In this document: positions 16,851 through 25,631 of the stretch, one piece after another
Position numbering within the stretch: the stretch's first letter is position 1
Layout of the letters: each line of letters starts with the position of its first letter
Origin: Bacillota bacterium
GTDB lineage: Bacteria > Bacillota > Sulfobacillia > Thermaerobacterales > RSA17
Direction: 5' to 3'
DNA length: 64,000 nucleotides
Assembly: GCA_017577485.1 (NCBI GenBank)
Contig: PKRI01000004.1
Span: forward strand, 19,502 to 83,501
The notes under the pieces: model-generated
Databases searched by the model: none
The model's input: the letters and a program-made list of their open reading frames with translations, nothing else
Told to the model about the DNA's origin: nothing
Translations under genes and position numbers: made by a program

Positions 16851-17848
16851 CGAGCCTTGAAGACTCGCTGGCTGTGATCCGTCGCTTCGCCGACGCCGGC
16901 AGCGGCCGGCCGCTGTTCCTGGCCGTGGGCACCTTCGACGGCGTCCACCGGGGCCACCAGGTGATCCTGCGCCGGCTGGCCGCCGACGCCGCCGAGGCCG
17001 GCGCGGAACCGGCCGCCATGACCTTCGATCCCCACCCCCGGGCCGTGGTGCGGCCCGATGAAGCGCCGCCCCTGCTGCTGACCCTGGAGGACCGGGTCCA
17101 GCGTCTTAAGGAACACGGCGCCCAGCGGGTGCTGGTGGTGCCGTTCAACCGGGAATTCGCGTCCCTGGAGCCTGAGGAATTTGTCCGGCATGTACTGGTG
17201 GAGAGGCTCAGGGCGCGGCGCGTGTACGTGGGCTTTTCGTTCACCTTCGGGCGCGGCGGTCGCGGCACGCCGGCCCTGCTGCGCCAGATCGGTGAGCCGC
17301 TGGGGCTGGAGGTACGGCAGTTGGGGCCGGTCACCGAGGCGGGCCAGGTGCTGTCGTCGACGGTGATCCGCCAGGCGCTGGCCGCGGGTGACGTGGCGGC
17401 GGCCCTGCGCTACCTGGGCCGTCCCCATGCCGTGTCGGGTCCAGTCCTGCCGGGACGCCGCCAGGGCCGCGGCCTCGGCTTTCCCACCGCCAACCTGGCT
17501 GACGACGGCCGGGTGCTGTGGCCGACCGACGGCGTCTACGCCGTCCGCGCCCGCTGGGACGGCGGCATGTGGGCCGGCGTGGCCAACCTGGGCGGGCGCC
17601 CCACCATCGACCCTGCGGGCCCGCGGCTGCTGGAAGTGCACCTGCTGGACTTCCACGGCGACCTGTACGGCCGGCGGCTGTCGGTGGAGTTCATCGACCG
17701 CCTGCGCGACGTGCGCAAATTTCCCAGCGTTGAAGCGCTGCGGGAGCAGATCGCCCGGGATGTGCGGCAGGCCCGCGACATCTTGGCCCGCGGCGGCTGG
17801 CTGTGCTATCATCCAACGGGATTCCAGCGCGGTCCCCGGGACCGCTGA
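16847..17848 (+). CDS. ribF: Bifunctional riboflavin kinase/FAD synthetase
   Basis: Makes FMN from riboflavin and then FAD. The N-terminal adenylyltransferase domain has VGTFDGVHRGHQ (HxGH-type nucleotide site) and SSTVIRQALAAGD; the C-terminal flavokinase domain (from about 190) has GRGLGFPTANL, GVYAV and the VEFIDRLRDVRKF motif. 333 residues. ATGA overlap with truB. The promoter of rpsO lies inside its last 60 bases. Confidence 0.95.
   Translation: MTSLEDSLAVIRRFADAGSGRPLFLAVGTFDGVHRGHQVILRRLAADAAEAGAEPAAMTFDPHPRAVVRPDEAPPLLLTLEDRVQRLKEHGAQRVLVVPFNREFASLEPEEFVRHVLVERLRARRVYVGFSFTFGRGGRGTPALLRQIGEPLGLEVRQLGPVTEAGQVLSSTVIRQALAAGDVAAALRYLGRPHAVSGPVLPGRRQGRGLGFPTANLADDGRVLWPTDGVYAVRARWDGGMWAGVANLGGRPTIDPAGPRLLEVHLLDFHGDLYGRRLSVEFIDRLRDVRKFPSVEALREQIARDVRQARDILARGGWLCYHPTGFQRGPRDR
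17783..17812 (+). promoter_or_regulatory. rpsO promoter inside the ribF 3' end
   Basis: TTGGCC (17783-17788), 18-base spacer, TATCAT (17807-17812) preceded by an extended TG at 17804-17805. It gives rpsO-pnp a transcription source separate from the ribF operon. Confidence 0.6.
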
Positions 17849-17928
17849 ACCCCGGGCTAGGCTGCCCGTCCGCCTCCGACGGCACGCGTGGCCCGGCGGG
17901 GATCGTCCAAGACGGAGGTGAACCGGAC
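17849..17928 (+). promoter_or_regulatory. rpsO leader with possible Shine-Dalgarno sequestration
   Basis: The leader segment CCTCCGAC (17873-17880) can pair with the ribosome binding region GACGGAGG (17911-17918) with one mismatch. Such occlusion is the usual layout of S15 autoregulatory leaders, although the known classes differ in detail and none was matched. Confidence 0.35.
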
Positions 17929-18198
17929 ATGCCGCTGGCACCGGAGCAGAAGCGCTCACTGATCGAGGAGTTCCGCACCCACGAGCACGACACCGGCTCG
18001 CCCGAGGTGCAGGTGGCCCTGCTGACCCAGCGGATCCGCGAGTTGACCGAGCATCTCAGGGTGCACAAGAAGGACCATCACTCGCGCCGCGGCCTGCTGA
18101 AGATGGTCGGCAAGCGCCGCCGCCTGCTGAACTACCTGCGCGACACGGCGCCGGGGCGCTATCAGACGTTGATCGAGCGCCTGGGGCTGCGCCGCTGA
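17929..18198 (+). CDS. rpsO: 30S ribosomal protein S15
   Basis: Primary binder of the central domain of 16S rRNA. 89 residues, the universal length, with the signature FRTHEHDTGSPEVQVALLT, HLRVHKKDHHSRRGL and KRRRLLNYLR. ATG at 17929, eight bases after GGAGGTG (17914-17920). An in-frame extension upstream would run through the leader and is not coding. Followed by a perfect 12-bp hairpin and pnp. Confidence 0.98.
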   Translation: MPLAPEQKRSLIEEFRTHEHDTGSPEVQVALLTQRIRELTEHLRVHKKDHHSRRGLLKMVGKRRRLLNYLRDTAPGRYQTLIERLGLRR

Positions 18199-18212
18199 CG
18201 GGAGACGGTTCC

Positions 18213-18240
18213 TCTTGCCCGGACCCAGGTCCGGGCAAGA
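18213..18240 (+). promoter_or_regulatory. Perfect 12-bp hairpin between rpsO and pnp
   Basis: TCTTGCCCGGAC (18213-18224), loop CCAG, GTCCGGGCAAGA (18229-18240). There is no U tract, so it is more likely a processing or stability element than a terminator. A stem-loop at this place is cut by RNase III in E. coli, where PNPase controls its own mRNA; whether this applies here is inference. Confidence 0.6.
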
Positions 18241-18262
18241 ACGTATAAGGGAGGACGCACTG

Positions 18263-20542
18263 TTGGAAAAGAAGGTCTACCGCACCGAACTGGCGGGCCG
18301 GCCCCTGGTGGTGGAACTGGGCGAGATGGCCCTCCAGGCCAACGGTTCGGCCCTGGTCAGGTACGGCGATACCGTCGTCCTGGTCACGGCCACAGCGACG
18401 CGGGAGCCCCGGGAAGGCATCGACTTTTTCCCGCTCCGCGTGGACTGGGAGGAGAGGCTCTACGCCGCCGGGCGCATCCCGGGCTCCTTCTTCCGCCGGG
18501 AGGGCCGGCCCAGCGAGCGGGCCATCCTCTCGGGCCGCCTGACGGACAGGCCCCTCCGGCCCCTGTTCCCCAAGGGTTTCCGCAACGACGTCCAGATCGT
18601 GGTCACCACCCTGTCCTATGACGACGACAACCTGCCGGAGATTGCCGGCATCCTGGGCGCGTCCCTGAGCCTGGGCATTTCCGACATCCCCTTCGGCGGC
18701 CCCGTGGCCGCCGTCATGGTGGGCCTGGTGGACGGTGAGCTGGTCCTCAACCCCACCGAGGAGCAGCGGGACCGCTCGGACCTGGACCTGACGGTGGCCG
18801 GCACCCGCGACGCCGTGCTGATGATCGAGGCCGGCGCCAACCAGGTGCCGGAGCAGACCATCATCGACGCCGTCTTCTTCGGCCACGAGGCCATCCGGGA
18901 ACTGGTGGACTTCCAGGCAGCCATCATCGCCGAGGTCGGCAAGCCCAAGATGGAAGTGGAACTGTTCAAGGTTCCCGATGAGATCGCCGCCGCGGTCCGC
19001 CGCTACGAGCAGAACCTGGCCCAGGCCCTGCGCAACCCCGACAAGCAGGCCCGGGAGCAGGCCGTGGAAGAGGTCAAGAAGGAGGCCGCCCAGGCGCTGC
19101 TGGAGGAGTTCCCCGAGCAGGAGGCCTATATCAACGCCGCCCTTTACGACCTCGAAAAGGAGGTCATGCGGCGCGGGATCCTGGAGGAAGGCATCCGCAT
19201 CGACGGTCGCCGCCTGGACGAGATCCGGCCCATCACCTGCGACGTGGGCCTGCTGCCGCGGGCCCACGGCAGCGGCCTCTTCCGCCGCGGCCAGACCCAG
19301 GTGCTGACGGTGGCGTCGCTGGGCGCCGTGGGCGACCGGCAGCTGCTGGACAGCCTGGGCCACATCGAAGAGTTCAAGCGCTACATGCACCACTACAACT
19401 TCCCGCCCTACAGCACCGGCGAGGTGCGAGCCATGCGGGGTCCCGGCCGCCGGGAGATCGGCCACGGCGCCCTGGCGGAGCGGGCGCTGGTGCCGGTGCT
19501 GCCCGACGAGGAGGACTTCCCTTATACCATCCGGCTGGTGTCGGAGGTGCTGGAGTCCAACGGCTCCACGTCCATGGGCAGCGTCTGCGGCAGCACCCTG
19601 GCGCTGATGGACGCCGGCGTGCCCATCAAGGCGCCGGTGGCCGGCATCGCCATGGGTCTGGTCAAGGAAGGCGACCGGGTGGCGGTGCTGACCGACATCC
19701 AGGGCGCCGAGGACTTCCTGGGCGACATGGACTTCAAGGTGGCCGGCACCCGCGAGGGCGTCACCGCCATCCAGCTTGACATCAAGATCAGCGGTTTGGA
19801 CCGGCCCATCCTGGAGATGGCCCTGGAACAGGCGCGCAAGGCACGGCTCTACATCCTGGACCGGATGCTGGAGACGCTGCCGGCGCCGCGGCCCGAACTG
19901 AGCCCGTACGCGCCGCGGATGATCGTCATGCGGGTGGATCCCGACAAGATCCGCAACATCATCGGCCCCGGCGGCAAGATCATCAACAAGATCACCGCCG
20001 AGTGCCGGTGCAAGATCGACATCGAGGACGACGGCCGGGTGTTCATCGCCGCCGAGGACGAGGAAGGCGGCGCCCGGGCCAGGGCATGGATCGAGCAGCT
20101 CACCAAGGAAGTGGAAGTCGGTGAGGTGTACGTCGGGCGCGTGACCCGGCTGCTGAACTTCGGCGCCTTCGTCGAACTGTACCCGGGCAAGGAAGGGCTG
20201 GTCCACATCTCGCAGCTGGCCTACGCCCGCATCCCCAAGGTGGAGGACCTGGTCAAGATCGGCGACGTCATCGCGGCCAAGGTCATCGAGATCGACGACA
20301 TGGGTCGGGTCAACCTGTCCCGCACCGCGGCCCTCAGGGAGCAGCCGGACCTGCGCAGCCGCGAGAGCCTCAGCGGCGACCGCCATGAGGAGTTCGACGG
20401 CCTGGAAGCGCCGGCCGCCGTGGGCGGAGGCCTGCGGGGCCCGGCCGGCGAGCAGCGCGACGGGGGCCGGCGCGGCGGCGGGCACCGCCGCGACCGGGGC
20501 GGGCGGCGCGGCGGGCGCGGGTCCTTCGACGCCCGTGGTTGA
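18263..20542 (+). CDS. pnp: Polyribonucleotide nucleotidyltransferase (PNPase)
   Basis: 3'-5' phosphorolytic exonuclease. Two RNase PH domains (about 1-230 and 305-545) flank a helical linker; the KH domain has the GPGG loop at 567-570; the S1 domain starts near 620 (YVGRVTRLLNFGAFVELYPG). Past residue 695 is a tail of about 65 residues, its last 35 an Arg/Gly-rich RGG-like segment. TTG start at 18263 after AAGGGAGG; the frame upstream passes through the hairpin and is not coding. 759 residues, longer than the usual 700 because of the tail. Confidence 0.96.
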   Translation: MEKKVYRTELAGRPLVVELGEMALQANGSALVRYGDTVVLVTATATREPREGIDFFPLRVDWEERLYAAGRIPGSFFRREGRPSERAILSGRLTDRPLRPLFPKGFRNDVQIVVTTLSYDDDNLPEIAGILGASLSLGISDIPFGGPVAAVMVGLVDGELVLNPTEEQRDRSDLDLTVAGTRDAVLMIEAGANQVPEQTIIDAVFFGHEAIRELVDFQAAIIAEVGKPKMEVELFKVPDEIAAAVRRYEQNLAQALRNPDKQAREQAVEEVKKEAAQALLEEFPEQEAYINAALYDLEKEVMRRGILEEGIRIDGRRLDEIRPITCDVGLLPRAHGSGLFRRGQTQVLTVASLGAVGDRQLLDSLGHIEEFKRYMHHYNFPPYSTGEVRAMRGPGRREIGHGALAERALVPVLPDEEDFPYTIRLVSEVLESNGSTSMGSVCGSTLALMDAGVPIKAPVAGIAMGLVKEGDRVAVLTDIQGAEDFLGDMDFKVAGTREGVTAIQLDIKISGLDRPILEMALEQARKARLYILDRMLETLPAPRPELSPYAPRMIVMRVDPDKIRNIIGPGGKIINKITAECRCKIDIEDDGRVFIAAEDEEGGARARAWIEQLTKEVEVGEVYVGRVTRLLNFGAFVELYPGKEGLVHISQLAYARIPKVEDLVKIGDVIAAKVIEIDDMGRVNLSRTAALREQPDLRSRESLSGDRHEEFDGLEAPAAVGGGLRGPAGEQRDGGRRGGGHRRDRGGRRGGRGSFDARG

Positions 20543-21821
20543 ACGGCAGAACGCGCTGGCCCGCACCACCCTCAGCAACGGGCTGCGGGTCATCACCGAG
20601 ACCATACCCCACGTACGGTCGGTGGCGGCGGGGATCTGGCTGGGGGTGGGCTCCCGCCTGGAGCCCGATCACCTGGCCGGCATCAGCCACTTCATCGAGC
20701 ACATGGCCTTCAAGGGCACGGCCACCCGTACCGCCCGCGAGCTGGCCGCCGCCATCGACCGGATCGGCGGGCAACTGAACGCCTACACCACCCGCGAGTA
20801 CACCTGCTTCCACGCCCGGGTCCTGGAGCACCGCCTGGCCGACGCGCTGGAACTGCTGGCCGACATGCTGCTGCGCCCGCGTTTCGATCCCTCCGACATC
20901 GAGGTTGAGCGCGGCGTGGTGCTGGAGGAACTCAGGCTCTACGAGGACACGCCCGACGAGCTGGTCCACGACCTGGCATCGGCCTGCCTTTGGCCCCACG
21001 ATCCCCTGGGGCGCCCGGTGCTGGGCACCCCGGCGGCGCTGGAGGCTTTCGACCGTGACGCCGTGCTGGACTTTTACCGCCGTGCCTACACGCCCGGCAA
21101 CGCCGTGCTGGTAGCGGCCGGGTGCGTGGAGCACGATGAGGTGGTCCGCCTGGCGGAAGCGCTGTTCGGCCCGTGGCGGCCGGGACCGGGGCTGCCAGCG
21201 CCGGCCCGGGCGCCGCAGCCCGCCGCCGGCCGCTGCGTGCGCGTCAAGGACACGGAACAGGTCCACCTCTGCGTGGTCAGCCAGGGCTGCGCCCTGGACG
21301 ATCCGGACCTGTACGGGACCCTGGCGCTGGTCAACATCCTGGGCGGCGGGTCGTCATCGAGGCTCTTCCAGGAAGTGCGCGAGGAGCGCGGCCTGGCCTA
21401 TTCCGTCTATGCCTTCCAGGGCTCGTACCGCGACACCGGCCTCGTGGGCGTGTACGCCGGGACCGCCGTGGAGACCGCGCCCCAGGTCCTGGAGTTGATC
21501 CTGGCCGAGTGCCGGCGCCTGTGCCGGGAGCCGGTTTCCCGCGACGAACTGGAGCGCACGCGGGAGCAGCTGAAGGCCGAACTGGTGCTGGGCCTTGAGA
21601 GCACGTCGTCCCGTATGGGCCGCATCGGCCGCAGCGAACTGCTGCTGGGCCGGGTGCCGCCCATCGACGAACTGCTGGCACGGCTGGATCAGGTGGACGC
21701 CGGCCAGATCCAGCGGCTGGCCTGCCGCATGCTGGATCCCGGTCGATTGGCGATCGCCGCGGTGGCCCCGGTGGAGCAGCCCTTCGGCGACGGCCTGGGG
21801 CCGCTGCCGCCGGGCGCGTGA
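20535..21821 (+). CDS. M16 family zinc peptidase (MlpA/YmxG-like)
   Basis: Processing-peptidase-like protease. The inverted zinc motif HFIEH is at residues 52-56 followed by MAFKGT, with the downstream glutamate in VERGVVLEEL. The second M16 domain contains GGGSSSRLFQEVREERGLAYS. 428 residues. GTG at 20535 overlaps the pnp stop by 8 bases; the frame extends further upstream, but only antiparallel to the RGG tail codons of pnp. The neighbourhood pnp-mlpA is conserved in Bacillota. Confidence 0.92.
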   Translation: MVERQNALARTTLSNGLRVITETIPHVRSVAAGIWLGVGSRLEPDHLAGISHFIEHMAFKGTATRTARELAAAIDRIGGQLNAYTTREYTCFHARVLEHRLADALELLADMLLRPRFDPSDIEVERGVVLEELRLYEDTPDELVHDLASACLWPHDPLGRPVLGTPAALEAFDRDAVLDFYRRAYTPGNAVLVAAGCVEHDEVVRLAEALFGPWRPGPGLPAPARAPQPAAGRCVRVKDTEQVHLCVVSQGCALDDPDLYGTLALVNILGGGSSSRLFQEVREERGLAYSVYAFQGSYRDTGLVGVYAGTAVETAPQVLELILAECRRLCREPVSRDELERTREQLKAELVLGLESTSSRMGRIGRSELLLGRVPPIDELLARLDQVDAGQIQRLACRMLDPGRLAIAAVAPVEQPFGDGLGPLPPGA

Positions 21822-21886
21822 CGCCCGCGCCTGCCGCCGAATAGGCTCCCGCCGCCCGGGGAGACTAGCCCGGGAGGTGGTGGGCA

Positions 21887-22384
21887 GTGGCCAAGATCGT
21901 GCTGGGCACCTTCGACGACCGCCAGAGCGCCGAGCGGGCGGCCGATCGGCTGCAGCAGGCCGGTGTCGACCGCGGCGACATCTCCATCGTCACCAAAGAC
22001 GAGCGCGGAGGACAGGGGCAGGACCGCCAGGATCAGGGCGCCAGCATGAGCGAGGCCAGCGAGGGCGCCTGGTGGGGCGCCGGCATCGGCGCCGGCGCCG
22101 GCCTGCTGGCTTCCGCCGGTGCCCTGGCGGTGCCGGGCATCGGCCCCCTGCTGGCCGCAGGCCCGCTGGCGGCGGCCCTCTCGGGGGCGGTCACCGGCGG
22201 CCTGGCCGGCGGTCTCATCGACTGGGGGCTGCCGGAAGAGAGCGGCCGGCGTTACGAGCAGGAGGTCAAACAGGGCCGTGTGCTCTGCGCCGTGCGCTGC
22301 GACGAGGACCGGGTGGACCGGGTGGAGTCGGCGTTTCGCGAGGCCGGCGCCCATCACGTCGAGGTCCACGACAGTCGCCGGTGA
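21887..22384 (+). CDS. General stress protein 17M-like, glycine-zipper protein
   Basis: 165 residues. Residues 1-45 form a YflT-like alpha/beta start (VLGTFDDRQSAERAADRLQQ). Residues 60-115 are a hydrophobic Gly/Ala segment with repeated GxGxG steps (AGIGAGAGLLAS, GAVTGGLAGGLIDWGLP), a likely glycine-zipper membrane insert. The C-terminus VLCAVRCDEDRVDRVESAF returns to the first fold. Similar proteins are described as stress or sigma-B regulon products in other Gram-positives; the function is unknown. GTG start after GGGAGGTGG. Ends the rpsO-pnp unit before the 22404 terminator. Confidence 0.65.
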   Translation: MAKIVLGTFDDRQSAERAADRLQQAGVDRGDISIVTKDERGGQGQDRQDQGASMSEASEGAWWGAGIGAGAGLLASAGALAVPGIGPLLAAGPLAAALSGAVTGGLAGGLIDWGLPEESGRRYEQEVKQGRVLCAVRCDEDRVDRVESAFREAGAHHVEVHDSRR

Positions 22385-22403
22385 CGCCGCACTGGCGCAG
22401 CCG

Positions 22404-22430
22404 GGGGGCGGCCCGGGGCCGCCCCCTTTT
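22404..22430 (+). terminator. Intrinsic terminator
   Basis: GGGGGCGGCC (22404-22413), loop CGG, GGCCGCCCCC (22417-22426), then TTTT. A perfect 10-bp G+C stem closing the rpsO-pnp-M16-stress protein unit, upstream of dapB. Confidence 0.88.
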
Positions 22431-22537
22431 CTGTGGGTAACCGCACCGCGGCGGCCCGAGGCGAGGCGCAACGGAACAGCGGCAAGGAAACGGCGCCCGT
22501 TCCGGGGAATGGCTTTGGCCGTTGGGGGAGATGTACC

Positions 22538-23338
22538 ATGGCCGAACCACTGCCCGAACGGGTTGGCATCGTGCTGGCCGGCGCCACCGGCAGGACCGGG
22601 GGCGCCGTGGCCAGAGCCCTGCTGTCCATGCCCAACGTGGCCGTGGTGGGCGCGGTGGCCCGGCGCCGCGCCGGGGAGGACCTGGGACCGGCCCTGGGCC
22701 TGCCGCCGGTGGGCGTCGTGATCGAGCCCGATGTGGCGGCCGCCCTGGACCGCACCGGCGCCCAGGTGCTGGTGGACTTCACCACGGCCGAGGCCGGCGA
22801 GGCCCATGCCCGCGCCGCCCTAACCCGGGGCGTGCCCGTGGTGCTGGGGACCACGGGCATCCCGTTCGCCACCCTGGAGGAACTGGGTCGGGAGGCCGAG
22901 CAGCGGGGCATCGCCGTACTGGCCATTCCCAACTTCTCGCTGGGCGCCATGCTCATGGCCCGCTTCAGCCGCGAGGCCGCGGCGCTGATGGCCGGCGTGG
23001 AAATCGTGGAACTGCACCACGCCACCAAGCGGGACGCCCCGTCGGGCACCGCCCTGCGGCTGGCTGAGGCCATCGCCCGGTCCGCCGGTCGGGAGTCGGT
23101 GCCCATCCACAGCGTGCGCCTGCCGGGCCTGGTGGCCCATCACCAGGTGATCTTCGGCAGCGCCGGCGAAACCCTGACCATCCAGCACGACACGGTTTCC
23201 CGGGAGTCCTTCGCGCCCGGGGTGCGCATGGCGGTGCTGGTGGCCCACCGGTTCAGGGGCCTGGTCACCGACTTCGAGACGGTGTTTCAGGCTTACCAGC
23301 AGTCCCCGCCGCCGATTGTTCACAGCCCGGACCCGTGA
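22538..23338 (+). CDS. dapB: 4-hydroxy-tetrahydrodipicolinate reductase
   Basis: NAD(P)H-dependent reduction step of lysine/diaminopimelate synthesis. The nucleotide-binding loop is GATGRTGGAV near residue 14 (usually GxxGxMG, here with Thr), followed by VDFTTAEAG and the substrate signature ELHHATKRDAPSGTAL. 266 residues. ATG at 22538 follows GGGGGAGATGTACC. It occupies the place where B. subtilis has the two dipicolinate synthase genes, upstream of asd. Confidence 0.94.
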   Translation: MAEPLPERVGIVLAGATGRTGGAVARALLSMPNVAVVGAVARRRAGEDLGPALGLPPVGVVIEPDVAAALDRTGAQVLVDFTTAEAGEAHARAALTRGVPVVLGTTGIPFATLEELGREAEQRGIAVLAIPNFSLGAMLMARFSREAAALMAGVEIVELHHATKRDAPSGTALRLAEAIARSAGRESVPIHSVRLPGLVAHHQVIFGSAGETLTIQHDTVSRESFAPGVRMAVLVAHRFRGLVTDFETVFQAYQQSPPPIVHSPDP

Positions 23339-23369
23339 TACGTTTAATCGAAGGAACCGGAGGGAGATC

Positions 23370-24368
23370 ATGCAGGGCTATCGCGTTGGCATCTGCGGCG
23401 CCACGGGTCTGGTGGGCAGGCAACTGCTCCAGGTCCTGGAGGAGCGCCGGTTCCCGGTGGCCGACCTGGTGGCGCTGGCGTCTCGACGCTCGGCAGGCAG
23501 CAAGGTTCGTTTCCAGGATACCGACATCGAGGTCCGGGAGGCCAGGCCCGGTGCCTTCCAGGGCTGCGACCTGGTGTTCTTCGCGGCGGGCACCGACGTC
23601 AGCCGTGAGCTGGCGCCGGTGGCGGTCCAGGAAGGCGCCGTCGTCATCGACAAGAGCAACGCCTTCCGCATGGACCCCGAGGTGCCGCTGGTGGTCCCCG
23701 AGATCAACGGGGAAACGCTGCGGCAGCACAAGGGGATCATCGCCAGTCCCAACTGCTCCACCACCCAACTGGTGATGGCGCTCCACCCGCTGCGGCGGGC
23801 CGCCAACCTGGAGCGGGTGCTGGTCAGCACCTACCAGGCGGTGACCGGCACCGGCGCCGACGCTCTGGACGAACTGGAGAGCCAGGTCGCCAACGGCGCC
23901 GCGCCCCGGGTTTACCCGCGGCCCATCGCCTTCAACGTGCTGCCCCACTGCGACAGCTTCGGCGACGGCGACTACACGGGCGAGGAATGGAAACTGGTCC
24001 GGGAAACCCGCCGGATCCTCGGTCTCCCCGACCTGAAGATCTCGGCCACGGCAGTGCGGGTGCCGGTACGGGTGGGCCACAGCGAGTCGGTGTGGGTCCA
24101 GCTTGACCGGGTGGTGGACCTGGCCGAGGTGCGCCGGCTGCTGGCGGAGGCGCCGGGCGTGCAGGTCATGGACGATCCGGGCGCCGGGCAGTACCCGACG
24201 CCGCTGGACGCCGCCGGCAACGACGACGTGTGGGTGGGACGCATCCGCAGGGATCCCGCCGACGACCGGGCCCTGTGGATGTGGATCGTTTCCGACAACC
24301 TGCGCAAGGGCGCTGCCACCAACGCCGTGCAGATCGCCGAGCAGCTGTCGGCCTGGTCCCTGATCTGA
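23370..24368 (+). CDS. asd: Aspartate-semialdehyde dehydrogenase
   Basis: Reduces aspartyl phosphate to the semialdehyde used for lysine, threonine and methionine. GATGLVGRQLLQVLEER is the NADP loop, SPNCSTTQLV holds the catalytic Cys (ASPNCST), and RVPVRVGHSESVWVQ the C-terminal His. 332 residues. ATG at 23370 after GGAGGGAG; the longer frame upstream overlaps dapB and is not used. Followed 16 bases later by dapG. Confidence 0.95.
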   Translation: MQGYRVGICGATGLVGRQLLQVLEERRFPVADLVALASRRSAGSKVRFQDTDIEVREARPGAFQGCDLVFFAAGTDVSRELAPVAVQEGAVVIDKSNAFRMDPEVPLVVPEINGETLRQHKGIIASPNCSTTQLVMALHPLRRAANLERVLVSTYQAVTGTGADALDELESQVANGAAPRVYPRPIAFNVLPHCDSFGDGDYTGEEWKLVRETRRILGLPDLKISATAVRVPVRVGHSESVWVQLDRVVDLAEVRRLLAEAPGVQVMDDPGAGQYPTPLDAAGNDDVWVGRIRRDPADDRALWMWIVSDNLRKGAATNAVQIAEQLSAWSLI

Positions 24369-24384
24369 AAGGAGCGCCCGGCCC

Positions 24385-25623
24385 GTGCGCATCATCGTGC
24401 AGAAGTTCGGGGGCACTTCCCTGGCGGCGCCCGAGGGACGCGAGGCGGCTGCCCGCCGGGTGCTGGAGGCGGTGCGCGACGGCGCCCGCCCGGTGGTGGT
24501 GGTCTCGGCCATGGGCCGCCGGGGAGACCCGTACGCCACCGATACGCTGCTGGGCCTGGTGCGCGAGGACCGCGGGTACCTGCCGGCGCGGGAACTGGAC
24601 CTCCTCATGGTGTGCGGTGAGCAGATCGCCGCGGTGGTGGTGACCTCGGTGCTGCGGCGCCACGGCCTGGACGCCCTGGCCCTCACCGGCGGCCAGGCGG
24701 GCATCATCACCGACGCCCGGTTCGGCGACGCCCGCATCCTGCGGGTGGACCCGCAGCCGCTGCTGGAACTGCTGGAGCAGGGCCGGGTGCCGGTGGTCAC
24801 CGGCTTCCAGGGCATTACCGAGCAGGGGCAGGTGACCACCCTGGGCCGGGGCGGCAGCGACACCACCGCCGCGGCCCTGGGAGCCGCCCTCAACGCTGAA
24901 GTGGTCGACATCTACACCGACGTGGAGGGCGTCTACACCGCCGATCCCCGGGTGGTGCCCGAGGCCCGCACCATGGTCACCGCCACGTACGAAGAAGTCG
25001 CCCAGATGGCCGTGGAAGGGGCGCGGGTGATTCACCCCCGGGCCATCGAGATCGCCATGCGGGCCAGCGTACCCCTGCGGGTCCGAAGCACCTTCTCCGA
25101 TGCGCCGGGCACCCTGATCACCCACGCCTGGCAGGCCGACCGCCTGTGGCTGGACCGGGAGGGGCGGGTGGTCACCGGTGTGGCCCACACGCCGGGCCTG
25201 GCGCTGTTCAGGGTGGCGACCCCCGAAGGCGCCGGCGGGCCGGTGCGCAGCGAGTTGAAGATCTTCCGCTCCCTGGCCGACGCCGGCATCAGCGTGGACA
25301 TGATCAACGTCTCCCCGGAGCGCAAGGCCTTCGTGGTGAGGGAGGAGGTGGCCGGCGAGGCCCGGCGGATCCTCACCGACCTGGGGTTCGACGTAACGGT
25401 CCGCGGCGGCTGCGTCAAGGTGACCGTCATCGGCACCGGCATGCGCGGCATGCCGGGCGTCATGGCCCGGGTGGTGGAGGCGCTGGACGCCGCCGACGTG
25501 GATATCCTGCTGTCGGTGGATTCCCACATCACCATATCGTGCCTGGTGGACGGTGAGCACCTGGAACGGGCCGTCCGGGCCCTGCACCGGGGCTTCGGGT
25601 TAACCCGCGGCGAGGGGGAGTGA
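24385..25623 (+). CDS. dapG: Aspartate kinase
   Basis: First step of the aspartate family, aspartate to aspartyl phosphate. IVQKFGGTSLA starts the kinase fold; GRGGSDTTAAALGAAL and EVVDIYTDVEGVYTADPR complete it; two ACT domains follow from about residue 265 (MINVSPERKAFVV), the site of feedback control. 412 residues. The asd-dapG-dapA order matches the B. subtilis aspartokinase I operon, hence the symbol. GTG start after AAAGGAGCG. Confidence 0.93.
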   Translation: MRIIVQKFGGTSLAAPEGREAAARRVLEAVRDGARPVVVVSAMGRRGDPYATDTLLGLVREDRGYLPARELDLLMVCGEQIAAVVVTSVLRRHGLDALALTGGQAGIITDARFGDARILRVDPQPLLELLEQGRVPVVTGFQGITEQGQVTTLGRGGSDTTAAALGAALNAEVVDIYTDVEGVYTADPRVVPEARTMVTATYEEVAQMAVEGARVIHPRAIEIAMRASVPLRVRSTFSDAPGTLITHAWQADRLWLDREGRVVTGVAHTPGLALFRVATPEGAGGPVRSELKIFRSLADAGISVDMINVSPERKAFVVREEVAGEARRILTDLGFDVTVRGGCVKVTVIGTGMRGMPGVMARVVEALDAADVDILLSVDSHITISCLVDGEHLERAVRALHRGFGLTRGEGE

Positions 25624-25631
25624 GGGAACCG

